Positions 48,487-60,296 of a stretch of 64,000 bases of DNA are shown here, in pieces; the first letter of the stretch is position 1; the number at the start of each line of letters is the position of its first letter. The stretch is from Saururus chinensis (lineage: Eukaryota; Streptophyta; Magnoliopsida; Piperales; Saururaceae), in the NCBI GenBank assembly GCA_035235625.1, contig CP141143.1:25155092-25219091 (forward strand). Direction: 5' to 3'. Under the pieces are notes generated by a model that saw only the letters and a list, made by a program, of their open reading frames with translations, made no database searches and had not been told where the DNA came from. The position numbers were made by a program, and so were the translations under genes.

Positions 48487-50651
48487 ATGCAGTGTTAGGA
48501 GATGTATATGTGTGATCAGAAAATGATGCACCATGTAAATCTTTGATCTGAATGACTATATTGTTATGCTATGGTATTTTCGATGTTGCTAGTGATATAA
48601 TAAAAACCATTGCTGAGTTTGTTAAACTCACCCCTCTTTCTTGTGTTTTGATTTGGGGCTGCGTGGTGCGACATGCAGATGGACAGGATCTCCTCTTTGA
48701 GGAAAGGTCGGAGATGGCTTGGATGTGATCATGGAGATCATTGTGTGACTTATCTTCTTTGGTTTTATGCTTATGTTTAGAACCTTTGTGTAGGGTTCTT
48801 TGTTTTGGATTTATGTCACATTTCACTGTTATGTTTGCTTAAGACTTATTTGAGCCAGGTGGGCTTTAGTTAACTAAGCATGTGGGTTTGAGATTAGTTG
48901 TTTACTTTGTGATAAGCAACACTCTTCTTTCCCTTTTTATTTACTCTTGCTCAAAGGATTGTGCGTACTCCGTATTTCTGTTAATCGCCCGTGGTTAGGG
49001 TTAAGTCTTCTGCTAGATCGTTTCTCAATCTTCCTTCGTCGCCCCCGCGCGCTTGACCGGCCCTTGGACCGGGTTCGGCTCGGGTCGGGCATCACCAGGG
49101 TGTGACAGGCAGAGGGCAGGGGGCGACACTCAAGGATGGAGGAGAGGTGGAGGAGGGCTTTGATGGTCAAATCTATTTGGTGGCAGAGCCATTCGATGGT
49201 CAGGCGGCACGAATGCGACGCCTAAACCCTAAACCACAGTGTGGCTACATGCACATGCGGCCATAGGAGAGGGGGAGAGGGCTGGATGGAGGTGGCTCAA
49301 GGCTCGGAAGGGCAATAGGGCCATGCCCAAGGGTAGTGACCGACAAAGACGGCCTTTGCCATTGCAGTGTCAAGATAGGCTGACTAGAGGCCAATCGATG
49401 TCCGTTGGGGGTAGGATGGTAGTGCTCTAAATAGCGCAGTCAAACACATAACTGATAGAATGGGAGTCTAGCTCATGTAGGACAAAGAGATGTGGTACCA
49501 TGCTAGGCTGGCGACCTAGCCATCTCAAGCTAAAACCGGCTGGAACGAGGTGCTCTTAAGGTCATCCTGCGTCCAAAGGTGCTACGATGGCCCAAAATAG
49601 AAAAATTGCTAGAAAACATAGAGGGGTCGGGGGACACAGGGAGGAGCAAGGGTTTATCAACGATCTAGCCGAATCCGTTGTGACCCTAGTGGCCGATCGG
49701 AGTTGGGTCAGAAAAATTATAAAGTGTTTTTTGGAATATTTCTGCAATGTTTTTTTTATATATGTGATTGCATGTGGATGTGTATTAATTATCTTTAAAC
49801 GGCTATATTATTATCATGGGTTGGCCACGAGATTAAAATATAATCTTATGGTTTATTAATTTTTTAAAACTTGTTGAATGCACCACTTATGTAATTTTGT
49901 GAGAAAGTGTACATTAGACGCATTGTAAGCTTCACCAAAATTCAAAGATCACACTACAACAAAACTGACTATTAGCGACGCATATGCAAGCATCACTAGA
50001 AACAACTACTTGCGACGTAAATAAAAGCATTGCAAAAAATGAACTATTAACGACGCATTTTTTTATGCGTTACTAATAGTCATATATTAGCCACGCTTTA
50101 TAATAAACGTCGCTAATAGTTCCTCTATTTGTGAGGCTTTATACAAACGTCGCTAAAAGATATATATTTTAACTAAAAAAACATGACCATTGGCTAGGCT
50201 TATCACAAGTGTTGTTAATAGTCCTTCTATTAGCGATGCTTATGCACAAGCGTCGCCAATAGTCCTGCTATTAGCAACGCTTGTGAGAAGCATCACTAAT
50301 AGACCTGATATTAGTTATTAATTTAAAATAAAAAAAATTTGATTATTAGCAATGCTTTTAAATAAGCATCATAAATAGCATTCATAATAGCGACGCTTAA
50401 TTACAAGTGTCACAAATAGCTTTATTAATTAATTTTATTTATTAAATAATATATAAAAAATTTTAAAAAAAACTTCCTAAATATAAAATATATATTTTAT
50501 TCAATATTCACTATTTTTATATATGATAAATAAATATTAAATTTTTAATAAAAAGTAATGTTAATAATAGATTAAACTTTCACTATTTATATATAATATA
50601 TTTTATTTCTTAAATTTTTTGATTAGTTTTAAAATATAATTTATTATAAAA

Positions 50652-51812
50652 GAAAGAGAAGAGAGGGATCGAAGAGAGAGGAGAGAGAGTCTAGAGAGAG
50701 GGGAAGGTGAGAGAGTGAGGAGAGAGAGAGAAAGGGAAGAGTGAGATGGAGGAGAGAGAGGGTGAGGAGAGAGAGGGAAGAGAGAGAGAGGAGAGAGAGA
50801 GGGAGAGTGAGGATAGAGAGAGAGGGAGGAGAGAGAGGGAGAGGGAGGAGAGAGGATAGAGAGAGGGAGGAGAGAGGAGGGAGAGGGAGAGAGAGAGAGG
50901 GGGAGGAGAGAGAGGGGGAGAGAGAGTGAGGGAGGAGAGAAAAGAGAGAGAGGGGACGGAAGAGAGAGAGGGAGGAGAGAGAGGGGAGGGAAGAGAGAGA
51001 GGGGGACATTAATTTTATTTTTTTTAAAAGAGTATTAGCGACGTTTACATGTATACGTCGCTAATACTACGGTATATTAGCAATGTATACATGTATAGGT
51101 TGCTAATATAATAGTGTATTAGTGACGTATATCTTTATACATTGCTAATACACTGTAGTATTAGCAACGTATGCACCTATACGTCACTAATGGCTTTTTA
51201 AAATTTAAAAAAATTAAAATTAAAATAGATAGAGAGAGTGAGGAGAGAGAGGATAGGGAAGAGAGCGAGGAGAGGGAAGAGAGATAGAGAGGAGAGGGGG
51301 ATATTAATTTTATTTAAAAAAAGAGTATTATATGTCATGAATACCAGTATTAGCGATGTATACATGTATACGTCGCTAATACAATAGAGTAATAGCAATA
51401 CATATCTTTATACGTCGCTAATACACTATAGTATTAGCGACATATGTAGCTACACGTTGCTAATGGATTTTAAAAATTTTAAAAAAATTAAAATAGATAG
51501 AGAGAGTGAGAAGAGAGAGGAGAGAGGGCAAGGTAGAGAGAGAGAGATGGGAGGGGATATTAATTTTATTTAAAAAAAGAGTATTAGAAACATATACATA
51601 TATACGTAGTTAATACTACGATGTATTTGTGATGTATACATGTATACGTTGCTAATGGCTTTTTAAAATTTTAAAAAAATTAAAATTAAAATAGAGAGAG
51701 AGTGAGGAGAGAGAGGATAGGGGAGAGAGAGGAGAGGGAAGAGAGAGAGTGGGGAGGGTAGAGAGAGAGGGAAGAGAGAGAGAGGGGAGGGAAGAGAGAG
51801 AGAGTAGGGGGG
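50652..51812. repeat. Polypurine tracts with intervening hairpins
   Basis: Near-pure A/G on the + strand in four blocks. Separating spacers read ATTAATTTTATTTAAAAAAA, followed by GAGTATTAGCGACG-type hairpins. This is the reverse complement of the arrangement in element 1, with fewer and shorter tracts. Confidence 0.85.
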
Positions 51813-52449
51813 ATATTAATTTTATTTAAAAAAAAAAGAGTATTAGCGATGTATAATGTCTATGTCGCTACACTACCGTGTATTAGCGACGTATACATCT
51901 ATAAGTCGCTAATACAATAGTGTATTAGGGACGTATAGATTATACGTCGCTGCTATATGTACTAATAGCAACGCTCTCATTGAGTGTCACTAATAATATA
52001 TTTCTAAAAAAATATATATTACACGGGAAAAATTCCGCCCGCGCGGGGAAATTTCATGCACGGGCAAAATTTCCTCACGTGGGCGAAATTTTGCCCACTT
52101 ATAAAATACCCACCCCCCAGTCCCCCTAGCGACTCCCGGTTCCCCGCCAACCGCCCGCCGTCCTCCGGCCCCCACCTCCTCTAGTGCCTTCCCCCCCCCC
52201 CTCATCCCTCCCGGTCCCTCTTCTCCCCTCCGATCCACCCTCCATGGGGACCTGAGGCCGGTGGGGAGGCACCGTCCTCCAGCCCCGCACTCCCTCCTGT
52301 ACCCTCCCCGTTCTCCGCCCCCTTCTCCCCACTGCTCCAGTCCCCCCCTCTCCCCTCTCCCCCTCCCTCCTCCGATTTTCGGAGGGTGGGGTGGGGGGGG
52401 GGGAAGCAGGGGAGTGGAGGGCCGGAGGATGGCACTGCCGTCGCCACCG

Positions 52450-54180
52450 TTGTCCCCTCTCCCTACTCCAGACCCCCTTCCTCTGATTTTCAGAGGAGGG
52501 GCGGAGCCAGGGAGAGGGGGGGCCGGGGGGGGGTGGGGGCCGAGAGGACAGCACCGCCGCTACCTCCCGCTCCTGCCCCCCCCCCCTCCTTCCCTCCCTC
52601 CTCTGATTTTCAGAGGAGAGGCTCTTGGAGGGGGGGGGGGGGGGGGGCAAAGCCGGGGAGAGGGGGAACAGGGAGTGGGGTTGGGTGCTGGAGAACGGTG
52701 CTGTCCTCTCGCTCCCTCTCCCCCTCTCCCTTCCCCGGTGGGCCTGGTGGCCCACCCTAGATTTTTTTAAAAAATAAATTCATCTTTAGCAAGGCTTCTA
52801 TATGTGTCGCTAAATGTTTTTTTAATATTTTAAAATGTATTAGCGACGCTTTAAAAGCGCCGCTATTACATTTAATTTTTTTAATATTATAATATTACCT
52901 ATGTTTGAAATTTTTTAAAAAACATTATTCTATTAGCAACGTATAGAAAAGCGTCGCTAATAACTACTTTTTTAGCGACGCTTACCGTAAACGTCGTAAA
53001 TAAGTTATTTTCAATTTTTAAAAAAAATTAGTATTCTATTAGCGACGTATATAAAAGCATCACTAATAATTTATCATTAGTAATGCTAACAAATAAGCAT
53101 CACTAATAATTATTAGCAACGTATATATGTGTTGCTAATAATCAATTATTAGTGACACATATATATGTGTTGCTAATACTTTTTTGTTATACATCGCAAA
53201 TATGCAATAGCGATGACACTTTTTTTGACGTTTATTATACATCACATATATATGTGTTGCTAATACTTTTCTGTTATACATCGCAAATATGCAATAGCAA
53301 TGACACTTTTTTTGACGTTTATTATACATCGCTAATAGTCATTGTTGTCCCCTCTCCCTACTCCAGACCCCCCTCTTCTAATTTTCAGAGGAGGGGGCGG
53401 AGCGGGGGAGAGGGGGGACCGGGAGTTGGGTGGGGGCTGAGAGGAAGGCACCGCCACGTCCTCCCGCTCCTGCCCCCCTCCTTCCCTCCCTCCTCTGATT
53501 TTCAGAGGGGGTGTGTGTGTGTGGGGGGGGGGGGGGGGGGGGGAAGCGAGGGAAGGAGGGGCAGAGCCGGGGAGAGGGGGGACAGGGAGTGGGGTTGGGT
53601 GCCGGAGAACGTTGATGCGCTGCTGCCGCCCTCTCGCTCCCTCTCCCCCTCTCCCTTCCCCGGTGGGCTTGGTGGCCCATCCTAGATTGTTTTTAAAAAT
53701 AAATTCATCTTTAGCGAGGCTTCTATATTCGTCGCTAAATGCTTTTTTAATATTTTAAAATGTATTAGAGACGCTTTAAAAGCGCCGCTATTACATTTAA
53801 TTTTTTTCAATATTATAATATTACCTACACTTTGAAATTTTTTAAAAAACTTTATTCTATTAGCAACATATAGAAAAGCGTCGCTAATAACTACTTTTTT
53901 AGCGATGCTTACCGTGAACGTCGTTAATAAGTTATTTTTAATTTTTTTAAAAAATTATTATTCTATTAGCGATGTATATAAATGCATCACTAATAATTTA
54001 TCATTAGTGATGCTAACAAATAAGCATCACTAATAATTATTAGCAACGTATATATGCATCACTAATAATTTTCTGTTATACGTCGCAAATATGCAATAGC
54101 AATGACACTTTTTTTTACATTTATTATGCATCGCTAATAGTCATTAGCGACATTTAGTGGACTATTAGTGATGCATAAAT
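52450..54180. repeat. 895-bp tandem duplication in CACTA-like element 2
   Basis: Copy 1 starts at 52450 and copy 2 at 53345, both TTGTCCCCTCTCCCTACTCC. Each runs through a GC/G-rich block (G runs at about 52629-52647 and 53523-53543) into hairpins of the TTTAGCGA-GGCTTCTATAT type. Copy 2 is interrupted by the element's right terminus. Differences are few, mostly in G-run length. Confidence 0.88.
53150..53340. repeat. 87-bp tandem duplication
   Basis: The TGTTATACATCGCAAATATG word recurs at an 87-bp offset (G at 53186 and 53273). The region appears only once in the corresponding part of copy 2 (near 54070), so this small duplication arose after the 895-bp one or was lost from copy 2. Confidence 0.85.
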
Positions 54181-54460
54181 GCGTCACTAATAGTCCTTTT
54201 TGTTGTAGTGTCACAGCTGGAGGCGGATGCAATCATGAATTAACAATGTAACATTTTTTCTCTTTAAGGGGCTTTAGTGCTTCCAACTTGTACAATTTTT
54301 TTAATTCTTTTAAGGAATGTATATAGACTATGGACTATATTTTATTAATTGTGGTGTGTGATGATGGGAACCATGGCCAAATCCCAAAAGCCTGATAACA
54401 CAATTGATAAAAATGCCCTTGTTAATTTTGTGTATGCATACTTTTTGATTGTTTGATAAT

Positions 54461-54910
54461 AGACCCTAGGTGTAAAATAGTTAATTATTTATTTACTCGG
54501 ATTTTTGTCTATCTTGTGCATTGGTCTATAGTTAGGGTACATATGCACCTCTCACTGCAATTTTTCATAATTTTTAAACCCACTCATAAGCCCTTGAACC
54601 GGAGCCCCTAAATCGGTAAGTGAACTGGGACTTAGCTTCAAGGGTAAAATGGTTATTTTATAGCTTTCAAGACTTTCCCCGACCTGAAACTTGGTCAAGA
54701 TACTCAAGCTCAAGGTCCATTGGTAATTTTTCAATTTTTTTTGGCTTTTGAAACCTCTTGAACCTGACCCGATTCAATGCCCTCTTTTATTTTTCTTTTG
54801 TTTTTTTAAATAAACTCAGGCCAAACGGGGCAGGTAACCTGACTCGGGCTCGAATATGAAATCAACGACCCACGGAGCAGGTCATCTTCCCCGGTGATAG
54901 CTAGTCGTGC
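54461..54910. repeat. Left member of a diverged direct-repeat pair
   Basis: Matches 59855-60296 in the same orientation over about 450 bp: CTATAGTTAGGGTACA, AAACCCACTCATAAGCCCTT, AAGGGTAAAATGGTTATTTT and GGTCCATTGGTAA-type blocks. The pair brackets the chromodomain retrotransposon and may be two copies or two LTRs of an older element. Confidence 0.7.
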
Positions 54911-56209
54911 TGTGGGGCAAGGGCAAGGCCGACCGAATCGCTGCTAGGGGCCAAATGCCCTCTTTTTTTTCATTCAGGTCTCTCTCTGGGCAGCGCTGCC
55001 GGCAAACTCAATGGCCTCCATGACCAGGCATGAGTCTGGATCTGGTTGGATCGCCACCAAGCAGTGGATCTGACGGGCCTAGACCCGCCTCCATCCCGTG
55101 GCCACCGAAGGGTGTCAAGGCCAACAAAGGGAATTTCTCCACACACGATAGTTTGGCCTTTGGCCGTTGCGGCCGAGCAAAGGACTAGACTCGACATCAG
55201 GCAATTCCAGGAGCCCCAGCCTTGTGGCTCAATGATGGCTACAATGTGTAGATCTTGCTCCCCCTTTTTTATGTGATTTCATCGAGAGTATCGGGCCGTC
55301 AAGCGAAGGCCCATGGCCAACTGCTCCTTCTCCACCAATGGGCTCACCGGTAGCAGTTGGATCACCAGTCGAGAGCAACACACTAACCTTTGGCTAGCTA
55401 GTATACCAACCGGCCATCTATTGGCTGCCGGTGGCCCTAAACAAGGTTGAAATTGATAATTACCCTTAAAACATAAACAAGTAATTATTAAAAAGAGACC
55501 CTACCTTAGGTGCTAAATTTTCGTTGATCCACTATTGCCCGAGTTCCGTTGTTGGCCATACTCACTAGAAATTCTTCGAGACTCCCCTTCTCCGATGACT
55601 TCGCCTTGCCGCCAGTAATTATAATTACTTACAATATTGCAGAAGTAAGAGACTAAATCCTGCTAGTGCAACGTCGTCCTCAATTGCGTACCAATGTCCT
55701 GATCTCACTACGTCCTCATCTAAAGAACCTGCAACCTTATCCAAACAACAGCCAAGCATCTCCTCCCCTCGGAGGAGCATTTCCAAAAGAACAAAAGTAT
55801 TAATTAATATTTTTTGGATCGGGCCAACATCACCTAATGCTAGTTGCCTACATACTTATTATACAACATCTCTAATGTTTTTAACAAGATTGGATCCAGA
55901 CGTAGTTCTACCTATAAACTACAGTATCTCAAGAAGCATAGCATCACACATGCAATTCTTAAGTATTTTCAATCAACCTATATTTTATGCAGGTCCTTTA
56001 ATCATTCCACTTGTTCTAACTAAATAAGCAATATCAAACAATATTATTAATTATCTCTTGAACCGTTGTTCGATAATTAATATCCCCATATAATCCCAAA
56101 GACCGACAAACTCATCAAATGTCAACCTAAGTGTCAATTGATATAACCACCATGGATCTTCCTCCAAAGGGAACCATCCATTTGTTGTGTCCGATTCAGG
56201 CACAAGCGG
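54911..56209. other. Unassigned DNA between repeats
   Basis: No gene recognised. The frames at 54970-55276 on both strands are chance frames in GC-richer sequence. Confidence 0.35.
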
Positions 56210-56530
56210 TACCTTGAATGATCACACAGAGAAAGGGGAGAGAAGAAGAAGAAAGGGAAGAGATCTGGAATAATCAATTTGCATAACCCAAAACAAAAGG
56301 AGTCGACCCATATAGGGGACGACCACTCCCCTAAGGAATCATGCCAAACACAGTGCAATCTCCTAGGAGCGCATGCCAGCTAGTGGGCCAGGCTACTCCG
56401 GGGCCACTAGCTGGTCCAATAACAATTCATTATCCAATTACATAATGAAATACTAAGCTAATACATAAGAAAATAGCCTAATGCCCTAAAATAACAAGGA
56501 AATAAAATAGTCTGATAATCGTGCACAATA
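56210..56530 (-). mobile_element. 3' LTR of a Ty3/gypsy chromodomain element
   Basis: Direct repeat of 58526-58863, read on the minus strand from TATTGTGCACGATTATC to TTCAAGGTA and probably slightly beyond 56210. A purine-rich stretch (GGAAGCGTGGTGGAG) lies just before its start on the minus strand, as a polypurine tract should. It contains a TTTCTTCTTCTTCTCTCC-type run. Confidence 0.7.
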
Positions 56531-56561
56531 CTCCACCACGCTTCCGCTATTTGCCTTGTCT

Positions 56562-58525
56562 TCAAGGTGACCAAGTAGGATATCTGGTCATGAACTCATC
56601 CTCAGGCATCCAGGTAGAATCCTCTAGTGGATGGCCCTGCCAAGAAATCAAAACCTCTGTAATGATGCAACCAGAATGGCAGACCCGAAGCTTATCAATG
56701 ATCAAGGCCGGACTTGGATTTGCAGTAGAAATTGATCCCATCAAACAAGGTGGTGGAGCATCAGTGGTGAGAGAAGCGTCCCCTACACAGCGACGAAGAC
56801 GTGAGACATGGAACATCGAATGGACTAAAGAACCAGGCGATAAGGCAAGATGATAAGCCACTGGACTAATACGTTTCTCCACAGCATAGGGACCATGAAA
56901 ATGGGGGGCGAGCTTGGAGTGCTCTGGTTGAAACAAAGAAGTCTGACATTGAGGAAGAACAGAAACATAAACCAAGTCACCCACCGCAAACTCTCGATCA
57001 GTGTGATGACCATCATAGATCTGCTTCATCCTGTTTTGAGCAGAGGACAAGTTCGCCTTGAGCTGGTGAAGAACTTCATCCCTCGTCTAGAGCATGTAAT
57101 CCACCTTAGTTACAGAAGAGCGATGAGGGACATAAGACAATACGGTTGGTGGTGGTCAGCCATATAACACCTGGAAAGGGGTGAAACCGGCACAAGTGTG
57201 ATAGGCGATATTATAGGACCACTCTGCCCTTGGGAGAAGTTGAAGCCATCTGCGGGGTTGAGACATCGTGAAACAACGGAGATACTGCTCTAAGTATCTG
57301 TTGACCACCTCAGTCTGGCCATCTATCTGAGGATGGTAAGCGGTACTCATGTGTAGCAAAGTGCCCTATAATGTGAAGAACTCCTACCAAAACTGAGATA
57401 TAAAGATCCAGTCACGATCGGAAACAATAGTGCGGGGCATGCCATGTAGCTTAGCAACCTCCCGGACATAAAGCTCAACCACTGTCTTGGCAGTGAAGGG
57501 GTGTCCTAGAGCGCAAAAGTGAGCGTACTTGGACAACCGGTCCACCACCACCATAATCACCAACTTGCCTTGCACCAAGGGCAAGGCCTCCACAAAATCC
57601 ATCAAGACATCCTCCCAAACCTTATCAGGAACAGGTAAGGGCTGAAGCAACCCAGTAGGAGATGTGGTAGCGGCCTTAGCCCTCTGATAGGCATCACAAG
57701 CGGCCACATACTCCTGGACTGCATGTTGAATACCATGCCACAAAAAACTCTAGCTAACCCATTTATAAGTGCAAAAAATCCCTCATGACTGGCTACTAGG
57801 GTGATATGGAAGTGAGAAAGAACTCACCTGCGCAGATCATCCACATCTAGAACCCAAAGGCGGTCCTTCCAATAGAGGAGGTCATCCCGCCACACAAAGA
57901 AAGGGCATGCCACTGGGTTGCCCTAGATAGGCGTAATCAATGCATGTGTCTGGGAATCCTCCAAGTATGCCCACCTCAGCTCATCAATGAAAGGGCAGGA
58001 CAACATAGAAATGGCCAGGCATGATCCCGGGGCAGAGCTGCAAGACAGCGCGTCGACCACAGTGTTGTCTGCCCCTTTCTTGTACATGACCTCATAGTCA
58101 TAACCAAGTAGCTTACTGACCCACTGCTGTTGAAAGGGAGTAGACACCCGCTGTTCCAGGAAGTACTTCAAAGGTTGATGATCAGTGCAAATCAAGAACC
58201 GACGGCCAAGTAAATAGGGTCGCCACTTGTCAACGGTGAGGAAAATGCTAGCATCTCCTTTTCGTAAACGAACAAGGAAAAAGATTGTCCTGCCAAAGCC
58301 TTATTGAAGTAGGCAATGGGGCGCTTGTTCTATAACAGCACCGCCCTGAGCCCCATCTCCGAAGCATTGGTTTCCACCACGAAGGGCCAGCTGAAATCAA
58401 GTAAGATGAGCACAGAGGCCAATGCCATAGCTTGTTTCAACTCTTCAAACGCTGCTTGAGCCACTGCATTCCAGTCAAACTCCCCCTTCTTGAGAAGCGC
58501 AGTAAGAGGTCGAGCCATCTCCCCA
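56562..58525 (-). pseudogene. Ty3/gypsy chromodomain retrotransposon pol: RNase H, integrase, chromodomain
   Basis: Remnant of the C-terminal half of pol, read from high to low coordinate. The end of RT and RNase H lies at 58525-57923 (MARPLTALLKKGEFDW, PFVVETNASEMGLRAVLL, TDHQPLKYFLEQR), with a frameshift between segments. The integrase (57743-57156) has the DDE triad in MDFVEALP, VSDRDWIF and QTEVVNRYLEQYL. Its zinc-binding end is damaged (ACDAYQRAK in place of a CxxCQ motif). The C-terminal tail, ending in a chromodomain (LISWQGHPLEDSTWMPEDEF), ends at 56562, which identifies a chromodomain-bearing lineage. Integrase and tail share a frame but contain stops (near 57360-57383 and 57051-57155). 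Gag, protease and most of RT are missing. The frame upstream of MARPL runs straight into LTR sequence, so an internal deletion joined the 5' LTR to pol. Confidence 0.88.
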
Positions 58526-58863
58526 TACCTTGAACGAGCACATAGAGAAAGGGGACAGAAGAAGAAGAAAGGGAAGATATTTGGAATAATCAATTTGCAT
58601 AACCTAAAACAAAAGGAGTTGACCCATATAGGGGACGACCACTCCCCTAGGGAATCATGCCAAACATAAGAAAATAGCCTAATGCCCTAAATTAACAAGG
58701 GGCGTGCACTAGCTAGTGGGCTAGGCTACTCTGGGGCCACTAGCTGGTCCAATAACAGTTCATCATCCAATTACATAATGAAATACTAAGCTAATACATA
58801 AGAAAATAGCCTAATGCCTTAAAATAACAAGAAAATAATATAGTCTGATAATCGTGCACAACA
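58526..58863 (-). mobile_element. 5' LTR of the Ty3/gypsy element, truncated at its 3' end
   Basis: Starts TGTTGTGCACGATTATC on the minus strand and matches 56210-56530 to TTCAAGGTA. Homology ends there and pol begins. It carries a small rearrangement (AAACATAAGAAAATAGCC repeated) relative to the other LTR. No primer-binding site survives. Confidence 0.7.
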
Positions 58864-59854
58864 GCCCTAGAATCCACCATGAAGTACCATCACCCAACCA
58901 AGCCCATAAGGACCTGACCGGAGTGGAAGGGCATGACCCACAACTGCACCTGAACAGAAGTGGTGGGAGAAGCCAACCAAACAAGATGTCAACTAATCCA
59001 AATGCATATATACTAAACAATTCTCAATAAATCGATGGTCAATCCAGCTCACACAAAGCTCCCTCCAACGGGGAGGTGCAACTTTACGATCAAATCAAAT
59101 GACTCATTAATAGAGCTTAGACTCATAGATCAACCCTAACCCCATTAGCCTCTTCAGACTAGGTTAAGGCCCTAAAACCACCCTTGGTTCATTAACTAAG
59201 TCAGTTGCAAGGTCAAAACCCTCATACAATTCATGAATGAGTTTTCAACCACTGTAAAGGTATTTTAGTATTTATCTTGATTAGGTATCAACCCCCAATC
59301 CAAAACTATCTATCCCCATTAACTAATCTTTAGTTAATCTTAAGCTAGTGATAAATTACTATCACAACAACAATAGTAAACATCAAAATAATGAACAATG
59401 TAAACAATACAGAGCCAAACAGGTCCAAGTAGATCATAATATCAAGAACCAAACTCAATAATGATATTAAAAATGTTCGTGCTCTCATGCCCTAACCCTC
59501 CTTTGGTTAGTTGATTAAACTTTTATGAAAATGACTTATCATGCACCTAAGGGCATTAAGGTAATTATCCTACATTAGACATAGTCCTCTCCATTCTCGG
59601 GTAAGTATTTAACCTCTCAAGAAGTTCTAGTATCAAATTGGCCCGTTAATACCATTCAAGCGAATGCGGGCCGGTCTTCTCATAGGGGTGTTTCTATCAT
59701 TCTGTTGAGGGCTTCCTTGAACCCTGATAGGTCCAAAACTAATATAAGTACTTCTTGGTGCATGTTATGGACCCGATAAAATTTTCTTTCCATTTAACAA
59801 GGTCGTAAACCCACTGACCCCCGGTTCATTTAATGGTTTTAGCTTAACCTTAGG
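58864..59854. other. Unassigned DNA
   Basis: No gene or repeat structure recognised. Confidence 0.35.
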
Positions 59855-60296
59855 GGTAAAATAATCAATTATCTATTTACTGGGATTTTTCTCCACCTTG
59901 TACTCGTCTATAGTTAGGGTACACATGAACCTCGCATTGGAAATTTTCTTATTTTTTAAACCCACTCATAAGCCCTTGAACTATAGCTCCTAAATCGGGT
60001 AAGTGAACCACGATTTAGCTACAAGGGTAAAATGGTTATTTTATAGCATGTAGGATTTTTCCCCTGAAACTAGGTCAAGATACTCAAACACCCCTCAAGG
60101 TCCATTGGTAAGTTTTTTAATTGTTGTTGACTTTTAAAACCTCTTGGAACAAACCCAGTTCAATGCCCTCCTTTATTTCTCTTTTTTTTTTGTTTTTTTA
60201 AAATAGACCCCGACCAAACGGTTTGAGTGACCCGATCCAAGCCCGAATCCAAAATCGATGACCCGTAGAGTAGGTCATCTTTCCCGGTGACGGCTA
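59855..60296. repeat. Right member of the diverged direct-repeat pair
   Basis: Same-orientation match to 54461-54910. The flank continues to a terminus-like GGGACATTACA at 60740, the TG...CA style seen on the other LTR-like elements when read on the minus strand (TGTAATGTCCC). No partner end was located. Confidence 0.65.

Larger units (their letters stand above)
45694..49107 (+). mobile_element. Nested LTR-like element, 3.41 kb
   Basis: It begins TGTAAGGACCCTC and ends CCAGGGTGTGACA. Flanking 5-mers TGCAG (45689-45693) and GGCAG (49108-49112) match at four of five. The two sides join into continuous homology with the 6792-10944 element. It contains a repeated CGTTCGAACG palindrome cluster and a 56-bp tandem array; no gag-pol motif. 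Probably a solo LTR of a Ty3/gypsy-type element. Confidence 0.65.
43292..49951 (-). mobile_element. LTR-like element of the 6.8-kb family, interrupted
   Basis: The low-coordinate end reads TGTAACGTCTGAGATTTTTC, the counterpart (as reverse complement) of the 3' end of the element at 6792-10944. Shared blocks in inverted order include 43980-44290 (short repeats), 44310-44410, 45640-45690 and, past the nested element, 49120-49260. It therefore continues on both sides of the 3.4-kb insertion. Its far end appears to lie against CACTA-like element 2. Skipping that element, the sequence ends GATCACA followed by GCTGG, close to the GTTGG at 43287-43291. No coding motif was found. Confidence 0.65.
49952..54210. 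mobile_element. CACTA-like element 2, 4.26 kb, no transposase
   Basis: It starts CACTACAACAAAACTGACTA and ends TTTTTGTTGTAGTG, so the terminal inverted repeats match over at least 12 bp. The target duplication TCA is perfect (49949-49951 and 54211-54213). The left hairpin array (49990-50420) matches the right end of element 1 in reverse complement, unit by unit. Polypurine tracts follow at 50652-51003, 51226-51300, 51497-51560 and 51692-51812, with TAGCGACGTATAC-type hairpins between. Then come a GC-rich block, an 895-bp tandem duplication and right-hand hairpins. No protein motif was found. The perfect duplication and less decayed CpG-containing repeats suggest a younger insertion than element 1. 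Confidence 0.9.

Noticed and set aside
50644-51009. Ser/Leu/Pro-rich frame on the minus strand
   Set aside because: Translation of the polypurine tract of CACTA-like element 2.
52126-53685. Pro/Gly-rich frames, up to 209 aa, in the GC-rich duplication
   Set aside because: Overlap on both strands, are duplicated with the 895-bp repeat and show no protein family features.
54970-55276. 75-76-aa frames on both strands in GC-richer DNA
   Set aside because: Mutually overlapping chance frames without family features.
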